From positions 1 to 57,389 of the forward strand of contig CAITVN010000182.1 of NCBI GenBank assembly GCA_903895855.1: a stretch of 57,389 nt of DNA, in the 5' to 3' direction. Within the stretch, counting starts at the first letter, position 1; the number at the start of each line of letters is the position of its first letter. Below the pieces are notes generated by a model. It searched no databases. It was not told the origin of the DNA and was given only the letters and a program-made list of their open reading frames with translations. This document shows, piece after piece, positions 23,262 to 31,456 of the stretch. This stretch comes from Oligoflexia bacterium. Lineage in GTDB: Bacteria; Bdellovibrionota; UBA1018. Made by a program: the position numbers and the translations under genes.

Positions 23262-24986
23262 CTATTTCTCGAGTTGTGGCACGAGAAGAGGGTCGCCTAA
23301 GAGCAAGTACATTTGAGTGTTGTCATTCATTTGTCCTGCGCCTTCGTTGACGAGCATGTCATTGGCTTCGGCGTAGATTTGTCCTACAGAAGCTTTTGTC
23401 GTTTTTTGAATGACTTCAAAAATGTGCTTATCGAAACGATTGTTGATTTCAGTGTATGAAGGAACAGTCGCAGCAACCACAGTCACAGCGCCACGATTTG
23501 CGCCGTCTTTTGGCTCAACAAAAAGCATGTGCTCTGACAGGGTTTCGTAGCTCTCTTGAATTCCACCAGTGCTGCAAGCAATGTTGAAAATCATGGTGAG
23601 CGAGGTGCCGTAGTTTGACATGTCGTTCACGCGGTCCAAATTGAAAGGCTGTGATTCTTTATCCCAATCCCACCACTCAGTTTCACTTCCGTGACCGCGG
23701 TAGTTGATGATTGCGTAGCCTTTGTTGGCTTCAGCGAGAACGTCTTTATTCTTTGCACCAGCGCCGCCGTATTCGGTGACGTAGCTGAGACCCTTTGGGT
23801 TAGCTGCTTTACGCACGTCTTCCATGTTGGCAGTGTATTTGCCTGGATACTGTTCAGCGTGAGCAACGAGCATCACTTTTTTGCTGCTGTAGCCCGAGCT
23901 TCGGTTTTTCAAGAACTCAGCCACTTTATTATTGAAGATCGTAGCTTGTGCTGCAGTTTTGGCAGGAATACGACCCAATAAGATGTCAACTAAGCTGTCA
24001 GCACCAAGGTAGGTGTAGTATGAATCACTTGGATAATCATTCCAGGTAGCTAGCGGAATCACGTCAATGTCTGCGTAGAAGATCACAACTGAAGTGCCTT
24101 CTGCGTCGTGAGCTTTGGTGATTCGGTTCTTGATGTCTTCAGTGGTAACACCAGCTTGAACAGTTTCAATCGTGAAGCTGTAGCCATCGCCATTGTGCAG
24201 TTTCGTGAACTCTTCTGCTTTGGCTTTCAGGTCGGCTGAAGTCAAAACGAGAACTTTTGCGTTTGCGATGCTGACCATCTTTTCATTCGATTTTGCGGCC
24301 AAAAGGTCTTCGCCGCCCAATACTGCTGAATTCAGTCTTGCCAAATCAAACTGTGAAAGTGATTTTGCAAAGTCTCTGATTTTGCGAGCAGAAGCTTTCG
24401 TGACAGCATCGATTGAAACAGTCGCTGTTTGATAAACAGTGAGAGTTCTTTCAGATGGTGAATATGAGAATGATTTAAAATCAATTGGAAGCACAGGCAG
24501 GTGACCCATTTGTTGAGTGGCTACTGACTCAACTGCTGAATCTGCGCCCAGTGTTTTCATTGATTGATAAAGGGCTGGGTTCCAGGCGAATGAATCGTCT
24601 TTTGATCGCTCAAGCTTATTGGCTTGTTTAGGATCAAGAGTGATGTTTTCAAAGCTCACTGGATTAGAGTATTCAACGCGAACTGAATAAACTCCGCTTG
24701 CTTTGAGTGCGAGGAGTTTTCGAACGGTTGGAACATTGGGCTCGCCCGGAATCAAGGCAAGGGTGCCTTCGCCGAGTTCAGGTGATCGAAGAACTTGTGT
24801 AAACACAGTTCCTGATTTTTCGAAGCTTTGAAGCTGAAAATCAGATTGATCGAGCTTCATGGTCATGGTTGCTGATTGAGAATCGAGTCGGTGTGTTTCG
24901 AAAGTCACTGCCGACGCGCGTTGGGTTAGGACGGTTACGAAACTAAGAAATGCAAGTGTCGTTTTAAAACCTGAAATTTTCTGCAT
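23262..24986 (-). CDS. Secreted gingipain-family (C25) cysteine peptidase
   Basis: 574 residues from the ATG at 24986, which has AAGGAG seven bases upstream; an ATG five codons earlier contains that Shine-Dalgarno and is less likely. Signal peptide about 1-25. Residues 30-190 form a propeptide-like domain; the catalytic domain carries YRGHGSETEWWD (His about 432) and FNIACSTGG (Cys about 469), the C25 dyad. An acidic D-x-D calcium-type patch (YADIDVIPLATW) precedes it. C25 enzymes are secreted endopeptidases. Usual C-terminal sorting domains are missing: the protein ends at LLLGDPLLVPQLEK. Well-defined terminator downstream. Confidence 0.88.
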   Translation of the reverse strand: MQKISGFKTTLAFLSFVTVLTQRASAVTFETHRLDSQSATMTMKLDQSDFQLQSFEKSGTVFTQVLRSPELGEGTLALIPGEPNVPTVRKLLALKASGVYSVRVEYSNPVSFENITLDPKQANKLERSKDDSFAWNPALYQSMKTLGADSAVESVATQQMGHLPVLPIDFKSFSYSPSERTLTVYQTATVSIDAVTKASARKIRDFAKSLSQFDLARLNSAVLGGEDLLAAKSNEKMVSIANAKVLVLTSADLKAKAEEFTKLHNGDGYSFTIETVQAGVTTEDIKNRITKAHDAEGTSVVIFYADIDVIPLATWNDYPSDSYYTYLGADSLVDILLGRIPAKTAAQATIFNNKVAEFLKNRSSGYSSKKVMLVAHAEQYPGKYTANMEDVRKAANPKGLSYVTEYGGAGAKNKDVLAEANKGYAIINYRGHGSETEWWDWDKESQPFNLDRVNDMSNYGTSLTMIFNIACSTGGIQESYETLSEHMLFVEPKDGANRGAVTVVAATVPSYTEINNRFDKHIFEVIQKTTKASVGQIYAEANDMLVNEGAGQMNDNTQMYLLLGDPLLVPQLEK

Positions 24987-25103
24987 TCGCCTCTCCTTCA
25001 TTTAAGTGATGCTGACTCCAATTTTTATTTATCGTCTGCTCTTGAGGTCGGAAAAAAAATTCTGTGAGCCCCACCGAGTCGCAATCACATTCGATTACGA
25101 TGC

Positions 25104-25145
25104 TCTCTCATAGCGTGAAATGAAAAGCTAGGGGTGCATGAGAGA
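25104..25145 (-). promoter_or_regulatory. Dyad and A/T tract upstream of the C25 gene
   Basis: TCTCTCAT (25104-25111) and ATGAGAGA (25138-25145) form an 8-bp inverted repeat, flanked by a T-rich tract (25146-25162; A-rich on the minus strand). Read on the plus strand it looks like a terminator, but no plus-strand gene ends here; on the minus strand an operator next to an UP-like element is possible. Confidence 0.35.
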
Positions 25146-25274
25146 TTTTTTATATTTTTTTCCTGAAAAACCGTGAAAAAAAGAAAGTGGCAGTGAGTCA
25201 AGGTTGGGCGTAATTTAGTAAATAGGTTAGTGGCAAGAGTGGTTTGGTTGGGCAATTTCTAGGTACAATTTTAG

Positions 25275-25352
25275 GTACGGCCTCCGGAAAGGTACGGACT
25301 ACCTTTAGAAAGGAAAGGTACGGACTAGAAAGGAAAGGTACGGACTACCTTT
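25275..25352. repeat. Repeat block with three hairpin-forming units
   Basis: The 16-mer GGAAAGGTACGGACTA occurs at 25286-25301, 25312-25327 and 25332-25347. Copies one and three continue into TACCTTT and so can form AAAGGTA-CGGAC-TACCTTT hairpins (25288-25306, 25334-25352). A GTACGGCCTCC element precedes them (25275-25285), matching in reverse complement the motif in the barrel gene at 15.3 kb. The last hairpin directly follows the MscS stop codon. REP-like appearance. The remainder of 25002-25274 holds only an A/T tract and the dyad at 25104-25145. Confidence 0.8.
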
Positions 25353-26951
25353 TCACGAGGTTCTGGCTTCGTAGACGGTGACTCCGGCTGTCTCTAAGGC
25401 GAACGGAATTCGCTCAAGGAGTTGCGCCTTCGCCCAGGCAATTTTTGCGGGGGTGACGGCGGCTGCGATTTCTATTTCGGTGAAGCCATTTTCGATTTTT
25501 GTGATGCCATTGAACTTAGCGGGGCCCAAGAAGTCGACAAATTCGTCGTCCATGCGTTTCCCTTCGGCGAGAACCAATGTCTTGATTTGTTCGTAATTGG
25601 CATGGGCTGCCACTTTCACTCTCAGCGCGCATTCAAGTGAGCCTGTTGAATAATTGCTGGCCAGGTTGATTGAGCCGTTTGGTATTGAGTGTAAGATGCC
25701 TGAGGCGTCACGAATTGAGGTGGTTCGAATGGTGATGCTTTCGACAGCGCCTTCTTTGTCTCCGACTTTGATGTAGTGACCGACGAAGTAGATGCCTTCA
25801 AATAAGATGAAAAAACCAGAAACCAGGTCACCAGTGAGTTTTTGGGCACCCATGCCGATGGCAAAACCCAGAATGCCGGCTGAAGCCAGAATCGGGCCAG
25901 TGTCGACTCCCCAGGCTTTTAAAATAGCGACGCCCGCAAAGAAATAGATAAAATACGATGCGATACTTCGAAGAATCGGCACAAACGTTTTGCCGCGAGC
26001 TTCACTTTCGGCATTTTTCGTGGCCTTGGCTCTTTCGCCCGCAAAAAGCTCATGAATGAACAGGGTTGATCCTTCGACGAGTACCCTAGACGCTAACGCG
26101 TATAAGATGGTTTCAATGACTTTGCCGCCGATAGACTGAACGATCGCAAGTGATTGAAAGTAGCTAGCCACCACTCTGACGACTTGAATGTAGATAGAAA
26201 ACGAGATCGCTTTTTCAACAATCGGTAAGAGCGAAATGAGAGAGGAAAGGTATTTGAGGTGGGGTTTTTGGAGAAGACTTTTCAAATACCCCTCTACGAG
26301 ATCAAATGCGTAGTCGAGAATTCGATTGGCGAGCAGTGCACCTAAAATGAGCAAGCCGATTTCGGTCGCAGACTCAATGCGAGAGCTCCAAGTTTCGTTA
26401 GCTCCGAACTCTATGCTCAGTAAAATGGCTGCTCTCGCCCAGATTAATAAGATGACGAATTGGGTAAGGCCATTCAGAAGTCGTGAGGCCGATTCACCCC
26501 TAAGGTGCTCAAATTTGACTCGAAGGCGGGTTTCGGCTGATCGAAGCACTCGGGTGATGATCACCATAGTCAGTAGGGTGAGCACGAATTTTCCGATCCA
26601 AAGGCCTTGCGTCATGAGGTGTTCGCCCGTGATTCTTGTATTCAATTGTTCAAGACCATTGAATCCCACCCAGGAAGCAATGATGGCAGCAAGTGAGATC
26701 ACCACTAGTGGCATTAAGAAGAGTTTTTTCATGAATTTTGAGACCTTTTTTGAAAGGCTGTGAAGGGTAGTTGATTCGGGCGATAATCCCAAGATGGCTG
26801 CACTCATTTTGAGTATTTGTTTAGAGCTCCTTGAGAGAGTGAAAAGAGTGAGAGCACTTGCGGCAATGGCCAGTAGTGCAAGGGCTAGATTGGGAACGAT
26901 GACGGCACTTAGGTTAACGCTTGGCGTTAGTAAGTCTTGAATGGTTTGCAT
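25353..26951 (-). CDS. MscS-family mechanosensitive channel
   Basis: 532 residues. At least six hydrophobic segments in the N-terminal 330 residues (e.g. LALALLAIAASALTLF, LVVISLAAIIASWVG, FVLTLLTMVIIT). The conserved MscS pore helix and beta domain follow: ILASAGILGFAIGMGAQKLTGDLVSGFFILFEG (about 365-397) and GHYIKVGDKEGAVESITIRTTSIRDASGILHSIPNGSI (about 400-440). The pore region is Gly/Ala-rich as in MscS. It releases solutes on hypo-osmotic shock in the inner membrane. A single gene with the repeat block behind it, divergent from the efflux operon with a 60-base gap. Confidence 0.9.
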   Translation of the reverse strand: MQTIQDLLTPSVNLSAVIVPNLALALLAIAASALTLFTLSRSSKQILKMSAAILGLSPESTTLHSLSKKVSKFMKKLFLMPLVVISLAAIIASWVGFNGLEQLNTRITGEHLMTQGLWIGKFVLTLLTMVIITRVLRSAETRLRVKFEHLRGESASRLLNGLTQFVILLIWARAAILLSIEFGANETWSSRIESATEIGLLILGALLANRILDYAFDLVEGYLKSLLQKPHLKYLSSLISLLPIVEKAISFSIYIQVVRVVASYFQSLAIVQSIGGKVIETILYALASRVLVEGSTLFIHELFAGERAKATKNAESEARGKTFVPILRSIASYFIYFFAGVAILKAWGVDTGPILASAGILGFAIGMGAQKLTGDLVSGFFILFEGIYFVGHYIKVGDKEGAVESITIRTTSIRDASGILHSIPNGSINLASNYSTGSLECALRVKVAAHANYEQIKTLVLAEGKRMDDEFVDFLGPAKFNGITKIENGFTEIEIAAAVTPAKIAWAKAQLLERIPFALETAGVTVYEARTS

Positions 26952-27013
26952 AAATAACTAATCGTGTCAGATGAGTCTTTTCTTTAACTCAATCATCGGT
27001 GAGACTGGTTTTT

Positions 27014-28381
27014 ATGTTTCAGTCACGATCTTGGCGATGGGTAGTTTTGTTTGTCAGTTCGGTGTCGGGGGCTTTTTTTGTGCAGGGATCGCTAGTCGAG
27101 GCGGCGCAAGCAGTAACCCCAGGCGCAATTAAGGAGGTAATCCCAAACGTCGCCCAAGCTTCGACTGCTAAAATTTGGCGGGCATGGCTAGATGCTATTT
27201 TGGCTAAGCACCCTGATGTGGTGAGTGCAAAAGAAAAGTTACTCGCGGCTCAGGCTAATCATCAAGCGGCGCTATCAGGGTTTCTACCGCAAGTGTCGAG
27301 TACGGGTTCGGGCACCTATTCAGGCGGCGGAGCTTCATCGGGGGCGATGAGCTACGCGGCTTCGGTTCAAGTAGGTCAATCGCTTTTTGCCGGCTTTGAA
27401 GACCAACTCAAGCGAGACCGCACCGAGCTTCAGATGAAGCTGGCAGAAGTCGATTTTGAAAAAGTGAAGTCGCAAGTCGAATTTGAAGCAAAAAATGGCG
27501 CCATTGAATGGCAGTACGCTAAAGACGCCGTTCGCGTGGCTCAAAGCGTTCTCAAGCGTAGAGAAAAAAATGCAGATCTGGTGTCGTTGAGATTCGAAAG
27601 TGGACGAGAAAATAAGGGGTCTGCCCTTTTGTCAAAGGCCTATCTAGCACAGGCAAATTTAGAAAAATTTCAAGCTGAAAACTTAGTGCGAATTGCGAGA
27701 GCCCACTTAGCTAAGACGATTCAATCAGCGAGTGACCTAAATGAAGAGGCTGAGTTGGGTGAAATTCCTGAATTCACCAGTTCGGCTGTTTCGCCAGTCA
27801 AGGCTGATTTTCAAATGCAACTACTCAGTACGAGTGAAGTGAATGCAATCGCGTCGCACCATTTTGATTTTCAACGAAGCCAGCTGTCGACTGCAGTGAG
27901 TGAGGTTGATTTGAGTTTAACAAAGAAAAATTTTTATCCGACACTGGGCCTCGCGGGGTCTCTTGGGCGAGTAGGGCCGACGTTTTTTCCTGAAAATACT
28001 CATTGGTCTGTGGGGCTAAATCTCACGATACCGATTTATAATGGCGGCCGAGATTTTCAAGGTTTTGCAGCGGCTCAATCGATGGCGAGGGCTGCTCATG
28101 CTGACGAGGTTGGACAGGTGCTCGACTTGCGTTCGATGATTATTGAAACCCACGTGGCTTGGACTGAGTCAGCTCAGAAGTTAAAAGTAGCTGAAAATTT
28201 TTATCTCGCGGCCAGTCTTCGGGCCGAAGTGGCTCGAGAGCGGTATGCGAATGGATTGGCATCGTTTGAAGATTGGGATTTAGTTGAAAACGATTTGATT
28301 CAGCGAGAAAAGACTCAAATTACAGCGAAAAAAGATCTCTTAATGGCCGAATCAAAATGGCAGCGTGAGGCGCGACAGTGA
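27014..28381 (+). CDS. TolC-family outer-membrane efflux protein
   Basis: 455 residues from ATG 27014; GTG 26999 would add five. Signal peptide about 1-32. The two-repeat helical architecture of outer-membrane efflux proteins is visible: HPDVVSAKEKLLAAQANHQAALSGFLPQVS (about 65-95), VGQSLFAGFEDQ, then the second half from FDFQRSQLSTAVSEVDLSLTKKNFYPTLGL, with LTIPIYNGGRDFQGFAAAQS. It forms the exit duct for the adjacent MacA/MacB pair. The stop overlaps the adaptor start (GTGA). Confidence 0.9.
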   Translation: MFQSRSWRWVVLFVSSVSGAFFVQGSLVEAAQAVTPGAIKEVIPNVAQASTAKIWRAWLDAILAKHPDVVSAKEKLLAAQANHQAALSGFLPQVSSTGSGTYSGGGASSGAMSYAASVQVGQSLFAGFEDQLKRDRTELQMKLAEVDFEKVKSQVEFEAKNGAIEWQYAKDAVRVAQSVLKRREKNADLVSLRFESGRENKGSALLSKAYLAQANLEKFQAENLVRIARAHLAKTIQSASDLNEEAELGEIPEFTSSAVSPVKADFQMQLLSTSEVNAIASHHFDFQRSQLSTAVSEVDLSLTKKNFYPTLGLAGSLGRVGPTFFPENTHWSVGLNLTIPIYNGGRDFQGFAAAQSMARAAHADEVGQVLDLRSMIIETHVAWTESAQKLKVAENFYLAASLRAEVARERYANGLASFEDWDLVENDLIQREKTQITAKKDLLMAESKWQREARQ

Positions 28382-29418
28382 CTGTTATGGTAAATCAACA
28401 AGAAAAATTGAACGGTAAAGTGAGCTCATCAAAAAATAAATTTATCTGGGTCGGTGGCGGCGTCGCTTTAGTCGTGATCGGGGTGGCGAGTTTTTCTTAC
28501 TTCAAGAAAGACACTTCACGCACCGAGCTTGCGACGAAATGGGTGAAAGTCTCTAAGGGCAATCTCGATGTCACGATTCTTAGCACTGGGGTTGTGCAGC
28601 CCGAGAACAGACTGGGCATCAAGCCCCCCATTTCTGGCAGAGTTGAACAGGTACTCACTCAAGAAGGAAATCGTGTAAAAAAAGGCCAGATTTTGGCTTG
28701 GATGAGTTCAACCGAACGAGCGGCTCTGATTGATGCGGCAAGGGCAAAAGGGCCAGAGGAATTGAAAAAGTGGGAAGACGTTTATAAGCCGACTCCGATA
28801 TTGGCGCCGCTTTCAGGTATGATTATTCTTCGAAATGTCGAGCCCGGCCAAACGTTTGCGACTGGCGATGCTGTGTTTGTGCTTTCAGATCGATTGACCG
28901 TGAAAGCGCAGGTTGACGAAACCGATTTGTCGCAAATCAAGCTGGGGCAGCCCGCTACTGTTGTTCTCGATGCTTATGCAAAAGAAAAAATTCAAGCCAA
29001 AGTCGACCAGATCGCCTTTGATGCCAAGACGGTGAACAATGTGACGACGTATATTGTCGATGTGTTGCCGGTTGAAACTCCGCAGACGATGAGAAGCGGC
29101 ATGACGGCGAACGTGACGTTTCATGTGGCTTCGAAGCAAGACGCGTTGATGATTCCGGCTGAGGCGGTGAAGGTGTCTGAGGGCCGGTTTGTCGTGATGA
29201 AAGGCAGCTCAGCGAAACCCGAACAGCTTGAAAAAGTTTTTATTGAAGTCGGATTGAATGATGGCAAACGAATGGAAGTGCTGTCTGGACTCAGTGAAGG
29301 CGACGAGATTCAAGTCGTTCAGTTAAAATCGCCAGGGCAAAAGGGTGGTCCCGGAGCGAATAACCCATTCTCACCTATGGGGGGCGGTTCGCGTGGCGGT
29401 AGCGGTCGCGGACACTAG
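28378..29418 (+). CDS. macA: MacA-like periplasmic adaptor (HlyD/RND family)
   Basis: 346 residues. GTG 28378 overlaps the upstream stop by 4 bases and has GAGG 7 bases before it; ATG 28387 is an alternative. An N-terminal membrane anchor (about 22-42) precedes the barrel-sandwich domain: GIKPPISGRVEQVLTQEGNRVKKGQILAWM and PILAPLSGMIILRNVEPGQTFATGDAVFVLSD. Only about 35 residues separate the two lipoyl halves, so the long alpha-hairpin of MacA/AcrA is nearly absent. The membrane-proximal domain is followed by a Gly-rich tail (GGGSRGGSGRGH). Links MacB to the TolC-like protein. Confidence 0.85.
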   Translation: MTVMVNQQEKLNGKVSSSKNKFIWVGGGVALVVIGVASFSYFKKDTSRTELATKWVKVSKGNLDVTILSTGVVQPENRLGIKPPISGRVEQVLTQEGNRVKKGQILAWMSSTERAALIDAARAKGPEELKKWEDVYKPTPILAPLSGMIILRNVEPGQTFATGDAVFVLSDRLTVKAQVDETDLSQIKLGQPATVVLDAYAKEKIQAKVDQIAFDAKTVNNVTTYIVDVLPVETPQTMRSGMTANVTFHVASKQDALMIPAEAVKVSEGRFVVMKGSSAKPEQLEKVFIEVGLNDGKRMEVLSGLSEGDEIQVVQLKSPGQKGGPGANNPFSPMGGGSRGGSGRGH

Positions 29419-29421
29419 AAA

Positions 29422-31428
29422 ATGATTGAGATCAATCGCATTTCAAAATCTTACCAGATGGGCGATACCGCCATTCACGCGCTATCTGAGGTGTCGTTGA
29501 CGATTGAGTCGGGCGAATTTGTCGCGATTATGGGTCCTTCTGGATCAGGCAAGTCAACGCTAATGCACATTCTTGGGTTGCTCGATGTGCCCGATGTTGA
29601 GGTCGCGTCAGTTGAAAATGTCGGTTCTTATCGGCTCTGTGGTGTCGAGGTTTCGGGCCTTTCTGAAGACCGGCTGGCAGAACTTCGGCGAAAAACGATA
29701 GGCTTTATTTTTCAGCAATTCAACTTGTTACCTCGAATCACGGCGACTGAAAATGTGGCGGTGCCCTTGCTTTATAGCGAAAGCAGAATCGATTACGCTC
29801 GGGCTCGAAAGCTGCTTGAAGAAGTCGGCTTGGGTTCACGCCTCGAACACAAAACGAATGAGCTTTCGGGGGGGCAGCAGCAGCGCGTGGCGATTGCGCG
29901 GTCACTGATCAATCAGCCCGCCATTATTTTAGCCGATGAGCCGACCGGAAATCTCGATTCGCAGAGTGAACATGAAATCATGGCGATCTTAACTGATCTG
30001 AATCGCCAGGGAATTACCGTGATTATTGTCACCCATGAAGAAGAAATCGGTGCCCACGCTTCAAGAATCATTCGAATGCGAGATGGAAAAATTCAATCAG
30101 ACACGCGTTCAAGGGCGCTACCGGCTCACAAAGTTGAGCCCGCTCTTGCTACTGTTCGCGAGAACGGGCAAAACGATTCTGCGCAAAGCCCCGTTGGTCC
30201 GTCTTTTTTCGTCGAGTTCATGCAGTACTTTATACAAGGGTTTCGCCAACTCTTATCAAATAAGATTCGAACTGCGCTTTCGATGCTGGGTATTTTAATC
30301 GGCGTCGGAGCAGTGGTCGCCGTGTTGGCGCTGGGCACGGGTGCTCAACAAGCAATCGAGGCGCAATTGGCATCGCTGGGTTCAAATTTACTCGTATTGA
30401 GGCCAGGAGCTCAGAACATCGCAGGAGTCTTTCAATCAGCGGGTTCGGCGACCAGGCTCACGCTTGAAGATGCGTCGGCTATTCAATCTCAAGTCACCGA
30501 AGCCAAAGAGGTAGCACCCGCAGTGAACTCGCGCGCGCAAGTGGCCTATGGCAATAAGAACTGGAACACGCAAGTGACCGGGGTGACTGCATCGTATGGG
30601 CAAATGCATGCGTCTGAACCTGTGGTTGGTCGCTTTTTTACGATTGAAGAAAACCTCAAGCGTAAGCGGGTGGCGGTGATTGGCATGACTTTGGTGCGCG
30701 AGCTTTTTGGTGACGTGAATCCGATTGGTGAGATGCTGAAGATTGACCGCGTTAATTTTTTGGTAATTGGTGTATTGCCCGAAAAGGGCGCCAACAGTTT
30801 TCGAGATCAAGACGATGTGGTGATTGTGCCGGTGCTCACTGCGATGAAGCGGTTGTTTGGCAAGACTTATGTCGATTACATTGAAATCGAGATGAAAGAC
30901 GCAAAATCACTCGATTCGGCATCAGATTCTATCAAGCAAGTGGTGCTCAACCGGCATCGCATTTTGCCCGCACAAAGCGAAGAAGCCTTTCAGATTCGAA
31001 ACATGGCAGACATTCAAGAAGCTTTGGCTTCTAGCAGCAAAACGATGAGCGTACTTTTGTCTGCCATTGCGGCCATTTCGCTGCTGGTGGGTGGAATCGG
31101 AATCATGAACATCATGCTGGTGTCGGTGACCGAGCGAACGAAAGAAATCGGACTTCGTAAGGCCATTGGTGCAAAGCGTTGGAACATTCTTTCGCAATTT
31201 CTGTCTGAGGCTATTGTGGTGAGCACCGTAGGTGGGGTAATGGGTATCTGCTTGGGGTGGTTGGTGACTGTTGTACTGACCATTGCAACTGGATGGAATA
31301 CCACGATTTCGATTGCTTCAGTGTTACTTGCTTTTTTCTTTTCAGCAACGATCGGAGTCGTTTTTGGGATTTATCCGGCAACCAAGGCTTCGAAGCTGCA
31401 TCCGATTGTGGCTTTGCGGCACGAGTAA
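29422..31428 (+). CDS. macB: MacB-type ABC transporter (ATPase-permease fusion)
   Basis: 668 residues. ABC domain (about 1-235): Walker A GPSGSGKST (about 37-45), Q-loop FIFQQFN, signature LSGGQQQR (about 151-158), Walker B IILADEPTGNLD. Then TM1 (about 283-305), a MacB periplasmic core (LGSNLLVLRPG, VVGRFFT...KRKRVAVIG) and three further TM helices from about 540 onwards (SAIAAISLLVGGIGIMNIML, TERTKEIGLRKAIGAK). It has the four-TM layout of MacB. Drives efflux or peptide/lipoprotein export with the two genes before it; start 3 bases after the adaptor stop. Confidence 0.93.
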   Translation: MIEINRISKSYQMGDTAIHALSEVSLTIESGEFVAIMGPSGSGKSTLMHILGLLDVPDVEVASVENVGSYRLCGVEVSGLSEDRLAELRRKTIGFIFQQFNLLPRITATENVAVPLLYSESRIDYARARKLLEEVGLGSRLEHKTNELSGGQQQRVAIARSLINQPAIILADEPTGNLDSQSEHEIMAILTDLNRQGITVIIVTHEEEIGAHASRIIRMRDGKIQSDTRSRALPAHKVEPALATVRENGQNDSAQSPVGPSFFVEFMQYFIQGFRQLLSNKIRTALSMLGILIGVGAVVAVLALGTGAQQAIEAQLASLGSNLLVLRPGAQNIAGVFQSAGSATRLTLEDASAIQSQVTEAKEVAPAVNSRAQVAYGNKNWNTQVTGVTASYGQMHASEPVVGRFFTIEENLKRKRVAVIGMTLVRELFGDVNPIGEMLKIDRVNFLVIGVLPEKGANSFRDQDDVVIVPVLTAMKRLFGKTYVDYIEIEMKDAKSLDSASDSIKQVVLNRHRILPAQSEEAFQIRNMADIQEALASSSKTMSVLLSAIAAISLLVGGIGIMNIMLVSVTERTKEIGLRKAIGAKRWNILSQFLSEAIVVSTVGGVMGICLGWLVTVVLTIATGWNTTISIASVLLAFFFSATIGVVFGIYPATKASKLHPIVALRHE

Positions 31429-31456
31429 TTGCTTTTTAGGGGAGAGGCATTTAAAC

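Noticed and set aside
25104..25165. Plus-strand intrinsic terminator (8-bp stem followed by T-rich tract)
   Set aside because: No plus-strand gene ends upstream; the nearest upstream gene is on the minus strand. Listed only as a dyad.
25275..25352. Possible CRISPR array
   Set aside because: Only three 16-bp units at spacings of 26 and 20 bases, no unique spacers of 30-40 bases and no cas gene in the window.
31283..31456. N-terminal extension of the M14 peptidase overlapping macB
   Set aside because: The extension has the wrong composition, hides the signal peptide and reads through conserved macB sequence in another frame; ATG 31457 has a Shine-Dalgarno.
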